From Alphaproteobacteria bacterium (GTDB lineage Bacteria; Pseudomonadota; Alphaproteobacteria; Caulobacterales; Aquidulcibacteraceae), in assembly GCA_026400735.1 (NCBI GenBank), contig JAPLOL010000130.1, positions 1-36,513 of the forward strand: 36,513 nt of DNA, given 5' to 3'. How positions within the stretch are numbered: position 1 is the stretch's first letter; each line of letters opens with the position of its first letter. The notes below the pieces were generated by a model. That model saw only the letters and a program-made list of their open reading frames with translations. It was not told the origin of the DNA and did not search any database. Positions 8,418 to 16,542 of the stretch are shown here, one piece after another. Made by a program: the position numbers and the translations under genes.

Positions 8418-9773
8418 ATGAGCTTTTCAAATTGGATTAAAGAACGCGGCATCGGCGAAGTTGAATGCCTGATCCCCGACATGAACGGGGTTATTCGCGG
8501 GAAGGTCTTCCCGGCGCAGAAGTTCTTGCAAAGTGAGCGGGATGGCTCGCTGCGGATTCCGTCCAGCATCTATCTTTTGACCGTCACCGGCGAATACGCG
8601 GACGAAGCCGACGAGGCGATCTCGATGCAGGATCCGGACGTCGTGCTGCGGCCCGATATCGATACGATCTGCGTGGCCCCGGGCTACAAGACGCCGACGG
8701 CATTCGTGTTCGCAGATGCGTACAATACGACAGGTGAACCCTACGACATCGCGCCGCGCTACGTGCTGCGCCGCGTCATGAAGCTCTATGAGGAAGCCGG
8801 ATTGAAGCCGATGGTGGCGCCGGAGCTCGAATTTTATCTGACTCAGGTCAACACCGATCCAGATCTGCCGCTGCTTCCGCCCGCGGGCCGTTCTGGCCGT
8901 TCCGAGACTTCGCCGCAGCCTTATGGTCTCGAAGCCATCACTGAATACGAAGATCTGATCGAGACCATCTACGAGCACGCTGAAGCGGCATCATTGCATC
9001 TCGATACGATGATCCACGAAAGCGGCACGGCGCAGTTGGAGATCAACTTCAATCACGGCGATCCGGTGCACGTTTCCGATCAGGTGCTGGTGTTCAAACG
9101 CATCGTGCGTCAGGTGGCGTTGAAGCACGGCGTCTATGCGACGTTTATGGCAAAGCCCATGGAGAACCAGCCGGGCTCGGCGATGCATTTGCACGTGTCG
9201 TTGGTCGACGCGAAGAAGGGTAACAATCTGTTCAGTTCGGCGCCGGGCGCAGACGGCGATGGCAACACCGACATGTTTCGCCATTTCGTCGGCGGGCTGC
9301 AGAAGTATCTCGGCGAATGCACGCCGTTGTTTGCGCCGAACGTGAATTCGTTCCGCCGGATGCGGCCCGACTTCTCGGCTCCGATCAATCTGCAGTGGGG
9401 TTACGACAATCGGTCATGCGGTTTGCGGGTGCCAATTTCGCAGCCAGAGAACCGCCGGATCGAAAACCGCCTGCCGGGCGCGGACGCCAATCCGTATCTC
9501 GCGATCGCAGCGGTGCTGGTGTGCGGCTACATTGGCATTCGCGATAAGATTGCGCCGAGCGAGATGGTGCAGGGGAGCGCGTACAAATGGGCGCGTACTT
9601 TGCCGCGCACCTTGCGTGACGGGCTCGACCGCTTCGGCAAATGTGAGCCGGTGCGCGAACTCTTGGGCGAGCACTTCTGCAACGCGTTCCAGCAGATCAA
9701 GGATCACGAGCTTGGCAATTTCGAGCAGGTGATTTCGTCGTGGGAGCGTGACCACCTGTTGCTCAAGGTCTGA
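8418..9773 (+). CDS. puuA: Gamma-glutamylputrescine synthetase (second paralogue)
   Basis: This complete 451-residue glutamine-synthetase-family ligase is a homologue of the partial gene at 1-1083. The beta-grasp N-terminus holds CLIPDMNGVIRGKVFPAQKF. The catalytic domain carries PELEFYL, ATFMAKPMENQPGSAMHLHV, NSFRRMRPDFSAP and NRLPGADANPYLA, which include the expected metal-binding Glu/His and substrate Arg residues. The ATG at 8418 gives the normal N-terminus (MSFSNWIKERG). An in-frame ATG 30 bp upstream adds a non-conserved CVC-containing tail. No strong Shine-Dalgarno is visible. It is followed closely by puuB, so the two probably act in sequence: glutamylation, then oxidation of glutamylputrescine. 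The two paralogues may differ in amine preference. Confidence 0.92.
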   Translation: MSFSNWIKERGIGEVECLIPDMNGVIRGKVFPAQKFLQSERDGSLRIPSSIYLLTVTGEYADEADEAISMQDPDVVLRPDIDTICVAPGYKTPTAFVFADAYNTTGEPYDIAPRYVLRRVMKLYEEAGLKPMVAPELEFYLTQVNTDPDLPLLPPAGRSGRSETSPQPYGLEAITEYEDLIETIYEHAEAASLHLDTMIHESGTAQLEINFNHGDPVHVSDQVLVFKRIVRQVALKHGVYATFMAKPMENQPGSAMHLHVSLVDAKKGNNLFSSAPGADGDGNTDMFRHFVGGLQKYLGECTPLFAPNVNSFRRMRPDFSAPINLQWGYDNRSCGLRVPISQPENRRIENRLPGADANPYLAIAAVLVCGYIGIRDKIAPSEMVQGSAYKWARTLPRTLRDGLDRFGKCEPVRELLGEHFCNAFQQIKDHELGNFEQVISSWERDHLLLKV

Positions 9774-9798
9774 GGTGGGCTTCAATTCCGGCTTGGGG

Positions 9799-11061
9799 AT
9801 GGAGCGGTCGTACTATGTTGCGACCGCCAATCCGTTTGCGCCGGCGCCGCAGCTTCGGGGTGAAGTAGAGGCGGATGTCGTCGTCATCGGCGGCGGCTTC
9901 ACTGGCTTGCATGCTGCGCTGAACGCGGCGGAGCGCGGCCTTTCCGTTGTGTTGGTCGAGGCCGGTCGCATTGGCTGGGGCGCTTCGGGGCGTAACGGTG
10001 GCCAGGTCATTCCGGGCTGGCGCAAGGGCGCGGCCGATCTGGTGAAGCTCTACGGCGCTGAACGCGCGCGTCTCCTCTTTGATCTATCGCTGCGCGCGCG
10101 GGACATGGTGTTGGCGCACGCACAATTGCACGATATTCGCTGCGATCTTGCGTTGAACGGCCATCTGCTCGTTGCGGCAAAGCCGGGCGATGTCGCGTGG
10201 ATGCGGGAGGAGGTCGAAACCCTCGAACGCGTGATGAAGTATCCGCATGCACGGGTGCTTGATGCCGAGGAAACATACGCGAAGCTGAACTCGCCGCTGT
10301 TTTATGGCGCGTTGCTCGATGCATACGGAGGCCACTTTCATCCACTCAACTATGCGTTGGGTTTGGCGGAAGCGGCGCGGGGCAAATATCGCGTCCAGAT
10401 TTTCGAGCAATCGCGCGCCGTGTCGATCGACACATCGAGTGGCGTTTCTGTGCGCACGGAAGCTGGCGTCGTGCGAGCAAAGTATGGCGTGTTGGCGTGC
10501 GATGCGCTGCTAGAGGGACTCGAGCCGCGCATTGCCGGTCGCATCATGCCTGTTGCGAACTATCTGGTCGCGACAGCGCCGCTCACTGATCCTGCGGCGT
10601 TGATTGCAGACAATCTTGCGGTGAGCGACACGCGCTTCGTCGTCGATTATTTCCGCTTGAGCGCTGATGGCAGGCTCATCTTCGGCGGCGGTGAGCGCTA
10701 CACGCCCGAGCCACCGCGCGACATCGCGGAATTCGTTCGACCGTTTATGCTGAAGGTGTTTCCGCAGCTGGCCGACACCCCGATCGAGTATGCCTGGGGC
10801 GGGCTGGTGTCGATCACGATGTCACGCTTGCCGCATATCGGACGGATGGGCGATCTCTTCTTCGCGCACGGTTATTCTGGACAAGGCACGTTGTTGCCCG
10901 CGATCGCGGGCGCGGCAATCAGTGAAGCAATCGAAGGCGACAGCGGTTTGCTCGATGTGCTGAGCGGTTTGGCGCCGCCGGAATTTCCTGGCGGCGCATC
11001 ACTACGCGCGCCGCTGCACGTGCTCGGGATGCTTTGGTACGCGTTACGCGACAGGCTTTAG
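9799..11061 (+). CDS. puuB: Gamma-glutamylputrescine oxidase, FAD-dependent (DAO family)
   Basis: This flavin oxidase is expected to convert gamma-glutamylputrescine to gamma-glutamyl-aminobutyraldehyde with release of ammonia and hydrogen peroxide. It is about 420 residues. SYYVATAN near the start matches the SYYAASAN of E. coli PuuB. The FAD dinucleotide motif is VVVIGGGFTGLHAA (about residues 27-40), followed by IGWGASGRNGGQ. GGHFHPLNYALGLAEAA and a C-terminal HGYSGQGTLLPAIAG are also family-typical. Two starts are reasonable: ATG 9799, used here, or GTG 9775 two bases after the puuA stop and preceded by AAGG. The 3' end overlaps eda on the opposite strand by 18 bp. Confidence 0.9.
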   Translation: MERSYYVATANPFAPAPQLRGEVEADVVVIGGGFTGLHAALNAAERGLSVVLVEAGRIGWGASGRNGGQVIPGWRKGAADLVKLYGAERARLLFDLSLRARDMVLAHAQLHDIRCDLALNGHLLVAAKPGDVAWMREEVETLERVMKYPHARVLDAEETYAKLNSPLFYGALLDAYGGHFHPLNYALGLAEAARGKYRVQIFEQSRAVSIDTSSGVSVRTEAGVVRAKYGVLACDALLEGLEPRIAGRIMPVANYLVATAPLTDPAALIADNLAVSDTRFVVDYFRLSADGRLIFGGGERYTPEPPRDIAEFVRPFMLKVFPQLADTPIEYAWGGLVSITMSRLPHIGRMGDLFFAHGYSGQGTLLPAIAGAAISEAIEGDSGLLDVLSGLAPPEFPGGASLRAPLHVLGMLWYALRDRL

Positions 11062-11685
11062 GGCGACTGCACGCTTGGCGGCCGCCTCAATGCTCGCCCA
11101 ATCGCCGGCCTTTATGTACTCAGCTGGCGCGATCCATGAGCCGCCGACGCAGAGCACATTTTTCAGCGCGAGATAAGCAGGCGCCTTTTCAGGCGTGATC
11201 GAACCTGTTGGGCAAAAGCGTGCGGCAGCGAGCGGCGCGCCAAGCGATTTGATAGCGGTGACGCCGCCAAGCTGTTCGGCCGGGAAAAACTTGAAGCACG
11301 TGTAGCCGAGATCGAGGCCACGCATGATCTCGCTTGCCGTTGCAATGCCCGGCACGAATGGGATCGACGCCTTACGCGCGGCTTTCATGAGCTTTGGCGT
11401 GCCGCCCGGTGAGAGCGCGTATTTGGCGCCGGCATCGATGGCGGCGTTGAGATCCTTTTCGCTGAGCACGGTGCCGGCGCCGACGACCATTTCCGGCGCG
11501 TCGTTAGCGACGGCTTTGATCGCGTCGAGCGCCGCGGGCGTTCGCAACGTAATCTCTATGGTGTGGATGCCGCTCGCCAGCAGCACCCTTGCAAGCGGCA
11601 CGGCGTCGGCGGCGTCATCAATGGTGACGACGGGGATCACCGGCGACAGTGTCAGCACGTGTGTGGCGTCTTGCGGTTTGCTCAT
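11044..11685 (-). CDS. eda: 2-keto-3-deoxy-6-phosphogluconate (KDPG) aldolase
   Basis: This enzyme cleaves KDPG to pyruvate and glyceraldehyde 3-phosphate, the last step of both the ED pathway and uronate catabolism. It is 213 residues, the usual length. The Schiff-base lysine is Lys132 in TCFKFFPAEQLGG and the general base is Glu44 in TIEITLRTP, one residue off E. coli Glu45 and Lys133. VVGAGTVL and LSPGGTP complete the family pattern. ATG 11685 is chosen because the upstream extension is Arg-rich and not aldolase-like. It is divergent from the hydratase-TRAP operon, with a LacI-type operator in the shared 200-bp region. Confidence 0.95.
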   Translation of the reverse strand: MSKPQDATHVLTLSPVIPVVTIDDAADAVPLARVLLASGIHTIEITLRTPAALDAIKAVANDAPEMVVGAGTVLSEKDLNAAIDAGAKYALSPGGTPKLMKAARKASIPFVPGIATASEIMRGLDLGYTCFKFFPAEQLGGVTAIKSLGAPLAAARFCPTGSITPEKAPAYLALKNVLCVGGSWIAPAEYIKAGDWASIEAAAKRAVALKPVA

Positions 11686-11723
11686 GAGTTCTGTGTGGGC
11701 CTGCTTGGCGCTGTGTTTCAAGG

Positions 11724-11751
11724 CATTCGGCAGGCCGCGACCCTCCGAATG
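11724..11751. repeat. Inverted repeat CATTCGG/CCGAATG in the eda leader
   Basis: This perfect 7-bp inverted repeat (11724-11730 and 11745-11751) with a 14-base loop lies between the operator and the eda ATG. It could form a hairpin in the eda leader or be a second protein site. There is no T-run, so it is not an intrinsic terminator. Confidence 0.3.
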
Positions 11752-11769
11752 ACGGCAAGGGAAAGCAAA

Positions 11770-11796
11770 TTGACACCGGTTACCTAGGCGTGCAAT
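11770..11796 (+). promoter_or_regulatory. LacI-type operator and overlapping -35 upstream of the hydratase-TRAP operon and eda
   Basis: The operator is TGACACCGGTTACC at 11771-11784. It overlaps a perfect -35 hexamer TTGACA at 11770-11775 on the plus strand. TGCAAT at 11791-11796 is the nearest -10-like element, at a short 15-bp spacing, so the promoter call is weak. The exact reverse complement of this 14-mer occurs upstream of the isomerase gene at 17985-17998. A CAGGC-TTCG-GCCTG hairpin (11818-11831) follows in the hydratase leader. Confidence 0.6.
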
Positions 11797-11886
11797 CCTC
11801 TGTCTGCGGCGGCGTCTCAGGCTTCGGCCTGCCGACAGCAACGCATTGAAAAATAATAAGTAATATCAGCGGGTAGGGTCGAAATC

Positions 11887-12726
11887 GTGCCGGTCTCCGC
11901 CGCTTCAGCGGCCGCCATCGCTCAGAGCTTCGTGGACGCGCGCCGCAGGGCCGCGCCACTGCGGGACTATCCGGGGCAAATGCCCAAGGATTTGCCCGGC
12001 GCATACGTGATTCAGGACGCCGCGATTGGCCTCTGGGGCGATGATATCGCCGGCTGGAAAATCGGGATGGTGCCGGCGGATTTGCGCGGCGTGCTCGGCG
12101 TTGACCGCATCGCAGGGCCGATTTTCTCGCGTCAGGTTGTGCGTGCGAAGGACGATGAGACGGTCGATCTTGCGGTGCTTGGTGGAGGTTTTGCCGCCGT
12201 GGAGGCCGAGTTCATTCTGAAGATCGGGCGCGACCAGGATGTGTCGCAGAAGGCGTGGAGCACGACGGACGCTGCGGAGATGATCGGCGCGGTGCACATC
12301 GGCATTGAACTCGCAGGCAGCCCGTTCGCGGGCATCAACGATCACGGGCCGGCAGTTACGGTTTCGGATTTTGGCAACAATTCAGGGCTCGTCGTCGGCG
12401 CCGAGGTGAAGGATTGGCGCGCAGTCGATTGGGCGCGCGCAGTGGCGCAAACGTCGATCGATTCAAAGCCGGTGGGAGAGGGCAACGCAGCGATGTTGCC
12501 GGGCGGGCCGCTGGCAGCTTTGGCGTTTTTGCTCACGCATTGCGCCGAGCGCGGCAAGCCGCTGCGCAAGGGTCAGCTGATTTCGAGCGGCGCGGTGACA
12601 GGCGTGCACCAGATCGAGGCGGGGCAATCGGCTGAGCTTTCGTTTGGTGATTTCGGCGTGCTGCGCTGCAGAGCGGTGCCGGCGCGCGGCGAACAGACTC
12701 CCGCTGCCGCAAGCGCTGCGCTCTAA
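11887..12726 (+). CDS. 2-keto-4-pentenoate hydratase / fumarylacetoacetase-superfamily enzyme (MhpD-like)
   Basis: This 279-residue protein is of the MhpD/HpcG hydratase-decarboxylase family, which acts on 2-oxo-4-enoates with a divalent metal. GWKIGMVP, LGVDRIAGPIF and IGIELAGSPFAGIND are family blocks. Glu106, Glu108 (VEAEFIL) and Glu141 (IGIELAG) fall where the metal ligands of the family are. The GTG at 11887 is preceded by TAGGG at a good distance. It heads the dctPQM operon and shares the LacI-type operator, so its substrate should be a 2-keto acid related to the imported sugar acid. There is no aromatic meta-cleavage gene nearby, which argues against the classical role. The real reaction is unknown. 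Confidence 0.82.
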   Translation: MPVSAASAAAIAQSFVDARRRAAPLRDYPGQMPKDLPGAYVIQDAAIGLWGDDIAGWKIGMVPADLRGVLGVDRIAGPIFSRQVVRAKDDETVDLAVLGGGFAAVEAEFILKIGRDQDVSQKAWSTTDAAEMIGAVHIGIELAGSPFAGINDHGPAVTVSDFGNNSGLVVGAEVKDWRAVDWARAVAQTSIDSKPVGEGNAAMLPGGPLAALAFLLTHCAERGKPLRKGQLISSGAVTGVHQIEAGQSAELSFGDFGVLRCRAVPARGEQTPAAASAAL

Positions 12727-12748
12727 TGCGCGCGTTCGGGAGACGCTC

Positions 12749-13726
12749 ATGACAACGCGCCGTTCTTTGCTTGCGGGTGGAGCTGTGCTGGGGCTTGGCG
12801 CATGTACGCCGCACACGGACAGCAACGTACTGACGGCCGTTGATGTTCACCCCACCGATTATCCAACAGTGGAAGCTGTGCGTTGGATCGGCGCTGAGTT
12901 GGAGCGCGAGACGAGTGGCCGCTTGTCGATCCGCGAATATCCGGGCGGGCAGCTCGGCACCGAGAACGACACGGTCGCGCTGACGCACTTCAATGTTCTG
13001 AATTTCTGCCGCGTCACGGCGGCGGCGCTGAACAATACGTTCCCACTCACACAAGCTTTGGTCGTGCCGTATACGTTCCATACCGAAGAGCACATGCGCC
13101 GCTCTGTCGACGGGCCGGTGGGACAACAAATTCTCGCAAGCTTCGAGAGCAAAGGGCTAATCGGGCTCGCGCTCTACGACGGCGGTGCGCGATCGATGTA
13201 TACCGCGCGCCATGCCGTGAACGAGCCGCGCGATATGCACGGGCTTAAGGTGCGCGTGCCGCGTTCTGACATTTTTCTGCAAATGCTCGATGCGATGGGT
13301 GCGAACGCGACGCCGATTCCGTTTGGCGAAGTGTTCACAGGTTTGCAAACACATCTGATCGATGCCGCCGAGAACAATTGGTCGACGTTTCAATCAACGC
13401 GGCAGTACGAAGTGGCGCGCTATTGGTCTCAGACTGAGCACTGCCATTCGCCGGACGTGTTGATGTTTTCAAAGACACGCTACGACGCGATGACACCGGC
13501 CGATCGCGACTTGCTGCGCGCGAAGGCGCGCGAGTCGGTGACGGTGATGCGCGGGCTCTGGGATGAGAAGCAGGCGCGGGCGCGGCAGATCGTTCTCGAT
13601 GCTGGCGTTCAAGCGAACACGGTTGAGCGCGCGCCGTTCCTGGCGGCGGTTGAGCCGGTGCGGCGGCGCTATGCGAGTGATCCGGTGATCGGTGATTTGT
13701 TGCGCCGGATAGAAAACGAAGCCTGA
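12749..13726 (+). CDS. dctP: TRAP transporter solute-binding lipoprotein, DctP family
   Basis: This is the extracytoplasmic binding component of a TRAP transporter, 325 residues. The N-terminus MTTRRSLLAGG...LGAC joins a twin-arginine motif to a lipobox (Cys about residue 19), so a Tat-exported lipoprotein is likely. DMHGLKVRVPRSDIF contains the Arg that normally grips the substrate carboxylate, and GEVFTGLQTHLIDAAENNW is the conserved second-lobe segment. The ATG at 12749 has GGGAGA (12738-12743) upstream and sits 22 bp after the hydratase stop. The substrate is inferred to be a uronate or unsaturated uronate from the kdgK-kduD-isomerase operon opposite it. TRAP binding proteins for glucuronate and galacturonate are known in this family. 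Confidence 0.92.
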   Translation: MTTRRSLLAGGAVLGLGACTPHTDSNVLTAVDVHPTDYPTVEAVRWIGAELERETSGRLSIREYPGGQLGTENDTVALTHFNVLNFCRVTAAALNNTFPLTQALVVPYTFHTEEHMRRSVDGPVGQQILASFESKGLIGLALYDGGARSMYTARHAVNEPRDMHGLKVRVPRSDIFLQMLDAMGANATPIPFGEVFTGLQTHLIDAAENNWSTFQSTRQYEVARYWSQTEHCHSPDVLMFSKTRYDAMTPADRDLLRAKARESVTVMRGLWDEKQARARQIVLDAGVQANTVERAPFLAAVEPVRRRYASDPVIGDLLRRIENEA

Positions 13727-13748
13727 GCATACAGGCGGGGGAGGAGTG

Positions 13749-14252
13749 ATGGCGGCGAAGCGATCGGTGCTGACCGGCGCGTTCGATGTGCTGGCGTGGA
13801 TCACGATCACGGTGGGCGCGATTGCAATCGTGTCGCTAGTGGGCGTGCTCGCGTGGCAGGTGATCGGCCGCTACGTGCTGAACGATTCTCCAAGCTGGAC
13901 GGAACCGGTGGCGCTGACGCTCATGAGCGTGTCGGCGTTGTTCGGGGCGGCGATCGCGGTTCGTGCAGAGTCGCATTTTAGTTTTCCGACCTTGGTTGAA
14001 TCGTCGCCGCCGCCGTTGAAGGCGGTGTTGCGATCGCTGGCGCGCTTGATTGCCGTTGTCTTCGGCGCGGCGCTGTCGTGGTTCGGCTTCTTCTTGATGA
14101 TCGACAGCTGGGACACGCCAATGGCTGGCGCACCGGCGCCTGAAGGTGTGAGCTACGCGGGCCTTGCGTTCGGTGGCGCGTTGATTGGCCTGTTCGCATT
14201 GGAGCGTCTGTTTACAGGCGCGCCGGCGAAGCCAGCGCACGAGGGGACGTGA
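13749..14252 (+). CDS. dctQ: TRAP transporter small permease, DctQ family
   Basis: This 167-residue membrane protein has four hydrophobic segments. The family signature is WQVIGRYVLNDSPSWTEPVALTLM (residues near 36-59, quoted in part), with the WTE characteristic of DctQ. It bridges DctP and DctM. A GGGGGAGGAG run directly precedes the ATG at 13749, and an in-frame GTG at 13746 is also possible. Its TGA lies two codons before the dctM start. Confidence 0.92.
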   Translation: MAAKRSVLTGAFDVLAWITITVGAIAIVSLVGVLAWQVIGRYVLNDSPSWTEPVALTLMSVSALFGAAIAVRAESHFSFPTLVESSPPPLKAVLRSLARLIAVVFGAALSWFGFFLMIDSWDTPMAGAPAPEGVSYAGLAFGGALIGLFALERLFTGAPAKPAHEGT

Positions 14253-14254
14253 TC

Positions 14255-15535
14255 ATGGAAATCGCGATTCTCTTTGGTGTGTTTGCGCTGCTGCTCATTG
14301 TTGGCGTGCCGATCGCGTTCGCGATCTCGGCCGCAACGTTGGCAACAGTTGTTTATCTGGGCCTGCCCCCCGTTGTTGTGGTTCAGCAGGTATCATCAGG
14401 CTTCAACAAGATTTCGCTGCTGGCGATTCCGCTCTTCATCTTCACGGGTGAATTGATGATGCGCGGCGGGATATCGGATCGATTAATCTCGCTTGCGTCG
14501 TCGTTGGTTGGGCATTTGCGCGGTGGTTTGGGGCAAGTCAGCGTGCTCGCTTCGACGCTGTTCGGCGGCGTTTCGGGGTCGGCGCTGGCGGATGTGTCGG
14601 CGATCGGCCCGACGATCATTCCGCAAATGGCGAAGCGCGGTTTCAGTAAAGACTACGCGGTGGATGTCACCGTGTCGGCCTCGCTGGTGGCGCTATTGCT
14701 GCCGCCTTCGCACAATTTGATTTTGTTCTCGGCAGTCGCAGGCGGCGGTGTTTCCATCGCCGATTTGTTCGCGGCGGGCATTATTCCGGCGTTGATGCTG
14801 GCGATTGGCGTGATGGGCGCCGCGTATTGGCTGGCGCGCGTGCGCGGATATCCGGTGGAAGCATTTCCGGGTTTTGGCGAAGTGCTGAAGCGGCTCGTCG
14901 CGGCGATCCCAGGCCTGTTGATGATCTTCGTGATCTTCGGTGGCATTCGCGCGGGAATTTTCACGGCGGTGGAGTCGAGTGCGATTGCGGTGCTTTACGC
15001 GCTGATCGTGTGTTTAGTGATTTATCGCGCGCTTGGGTGGAAGGAATTCTGGGCGGCGGCGGCACATTCGGCGCGTGCTTCGGGCGCTGTGCTGTTCGTG
15101 ATTGGCGCTGCAGGGGCGTTTGGGTGGCTGATCGCGTATCTGCAGATCCCAGGCGCTGTTGTTGAATCACTGAATGCGTTGACCGACGATAAGAACGTGG
15201 CGCTGTTGCTCATGCTCATCTCGTTTCTGATCATGGGCACATTCCTCGATCTCGCCCCCAAGATCATTATCGTGACGCCGATCTTTCTGCCGGTGGCAAA
15301 GTCTTATGGCATTGAGCCGATGCACTTTGGTGTGATCACGGTGCTCGCAGGCGGACTGGGACTGATGATGCCGCCGATTGGGTCCGTGTTGTTTGTTGGC
15401 TCAGCGATTGGCGGGATCACAATTACCGAAGCGATGAAATCGATCTGGCCGTTCTTTTTTGCGGCGTTGATCGTGTTGCTTTTGGTGACGTTTATCCCGG
15501 CGCTGTCGCTGACATTGCCGGCGATTTGGCGTTAA
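14255..15535 (+). CDS. dctM: TRAP transporter large permease, DctM family
   Basis: This is the sodium-coupled transport subunit, 426 residues with about 12 hydrophobic segments, the usual size. IPLFIFTGELMMRGGIS, FGGVSGSALADVSAIG and LGLMMPPIGSVLFVGSAI are DctM family blocks. ATG 14255 is preferred over the overlapping GTG 14249 because GAGGGG at 14241-14246 then has proper spacing. The stop shares the four bases TTAA with the stop of kdgK on the other strand. Confidence 0.94.
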   Translation: MEIAILFGVFALLLIVGVPIAFAISAATLATVVYLGLPPVVVVQQVSSGFNKISLLAIPLFIFTGELMMRGGISDRLISLASSLVGHLRGGLGQVSVLASTLFGGVSGSALADVSAIGPTIIPQMAKRGFSKDYAVDVTVSASLVALLLPPSHNLILFSAVAGGGVSIADLFAAGIIPALMLAIGVMGAAYWLARVRGYPVEAFPGFGEVLKRLVAAIPGLLMIFVIFGGIRAGIFTAVESSAIAVLYALIVCLVIYRALGWKEFWAAAAHSARASGAVLFVIGAAGAFGWLIAYLQIPGAVVESLNALTDDKNVALLLMLISFLIMGTFLDLAPKIIIVTPIFLPVAKSYGIEPMHFGVITVLAGGLGLMMPPIGSVLFVGSAIGGITITEAMKSIWPFFFAALIVLLLVTFIPALSLTLPAIWR

Positions 15536-16542
15536 CGGCGGACGCTTAGATCGGCGGCGAGAAAAGCTTCGATCTCGGCGGCTGACGCGAGGTTAAAGTC
15601 ACCGGGGATCGTGTGCTTGATGCACGCGGCGCCGAGCGCGAAGCGAATGGCGGCGGCGTTGTCCGAGCCATTACGGAGCGCGTGAATGAGTCCCGCTGCG
15701 AACGCGTCGCCCGCGCCAATGCGGTCGACGATATGGGTGACTTCGATCGCCGGCGCTTCCCACGACCCTTCGCGCGTGTGCAATGCTGCGGCCAGCGCGT
15801 GATGATTGACGCTGTGTTGCACGCGGTTTGTGGCGGCCATGAGTTTCAGATTGGGGAACGCTTTGCGCGCGGCGTCGGAGGCTTCGCGAGCGTTGGCGTG
15901 CGAGCCGCCAAGGATAAGCGCGATGTCGCGTTCGTTGCCGAAGGCGATGTCTGACTGCGCGAGAATTTGGCGGAGGATGGCAGGCGCGTCGCCGTTCCAT
16001 GCTTGCCAAAGTTTTGCACGATAGTTGCAGTCGAACGAAACGGTCAGGCCAAGTTTGCGTGCTTCTGTCACTGCGCGGATCGCGGCCGCGGCGGCGTTCG
16101 CGCCGAGCGCTGCGGTGACGCCCGACACATGGAGCCAGCCTGCCTCTTTGAGGGTTTCGCTCCAGTTTGTTGCGGCGTGGTCGGTCGCGGCGAAGGATGA
16201 GGCGGCGCGATCGTAGATCACTTCGGCGGCGCGGCCGCCTGCGCCAGGGCTCAAGAAATAGAGACCCATGCGACCCGTCGTGAAGGCAATGCGCGAGGTG
16301 TCGACGCCGTAGCGGCGGAGTTCATTGCGTGCGGCGTGGCCGAGTGCGTTGTCTGGAAGCGCAGAAAGGACGCTCGCGTTGTGACCCAGTGTGGCGAGCG
16401 AGACGGCGACGTTCGCTTCAGCGCCGCCGACGCAGACGCTCAGCTGCGGTGATTGCAACAAGAGTTCAGCACCAGGCGCGGAAAGGCGAAGCAGCACTTC
16501 GCCGAAGCAAACGATGCCGCCGTCGGAGCGGAAGCCGCTCAT
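15532..16542 (-). CDS. kdgK: 2-keto-3-deoxygluconate (KDG) kinase, PfkB family
   Basis: This enzyme phosphorylates KDG to KDPG, which feeds Eda encoded in the same block. It is a 336-residue ribokinase-fold protein: GEVLLRLSAPG near the start, the substrate-binding GGAEANVAVSLA (39-50), DCNYRAKLW (171-179, resembling the DxNxRxxLW of KDG kinases) and the PfkB signature DRIGAGDAFAAGL with catalytic Asp279. The ATG overlaps the kduD stop in ATGA, so the two are translationally coupled. Other PfkB sugar kinases are possible from sequence alone, but the neighbours make KDG kinase the clear choice. Confidence 0.92.
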   Translation of the reverse strand: MSGFRSDGGIVCFGEVLLRLSAPGAELLLQSPQLSVCVGGAEANVAVSLATLGHNASVLSALPDNALGHAARNELRRYGVDTSRIAFTTGRMGLYFLSPGAGGRAAEVIYDRAASSFAATDHAATNWSETLKEAGWLHVSGVTAALGANAAAAAIRAVTEARKLGLTVSFDCNYRAKLWQAWNGDAPAILRQILAQSDIAFGNERDIALILGGSHANAREASDAARKAFPNLKLMAATNRVQHSVNHHALAAALHTREGSWEAPAIEVTHIVDRIGAGDAFAAGLIHALRNGSDNAAAIRFALGAACIKHTIPGDFNLASAAEIEAFLAADLSVRR

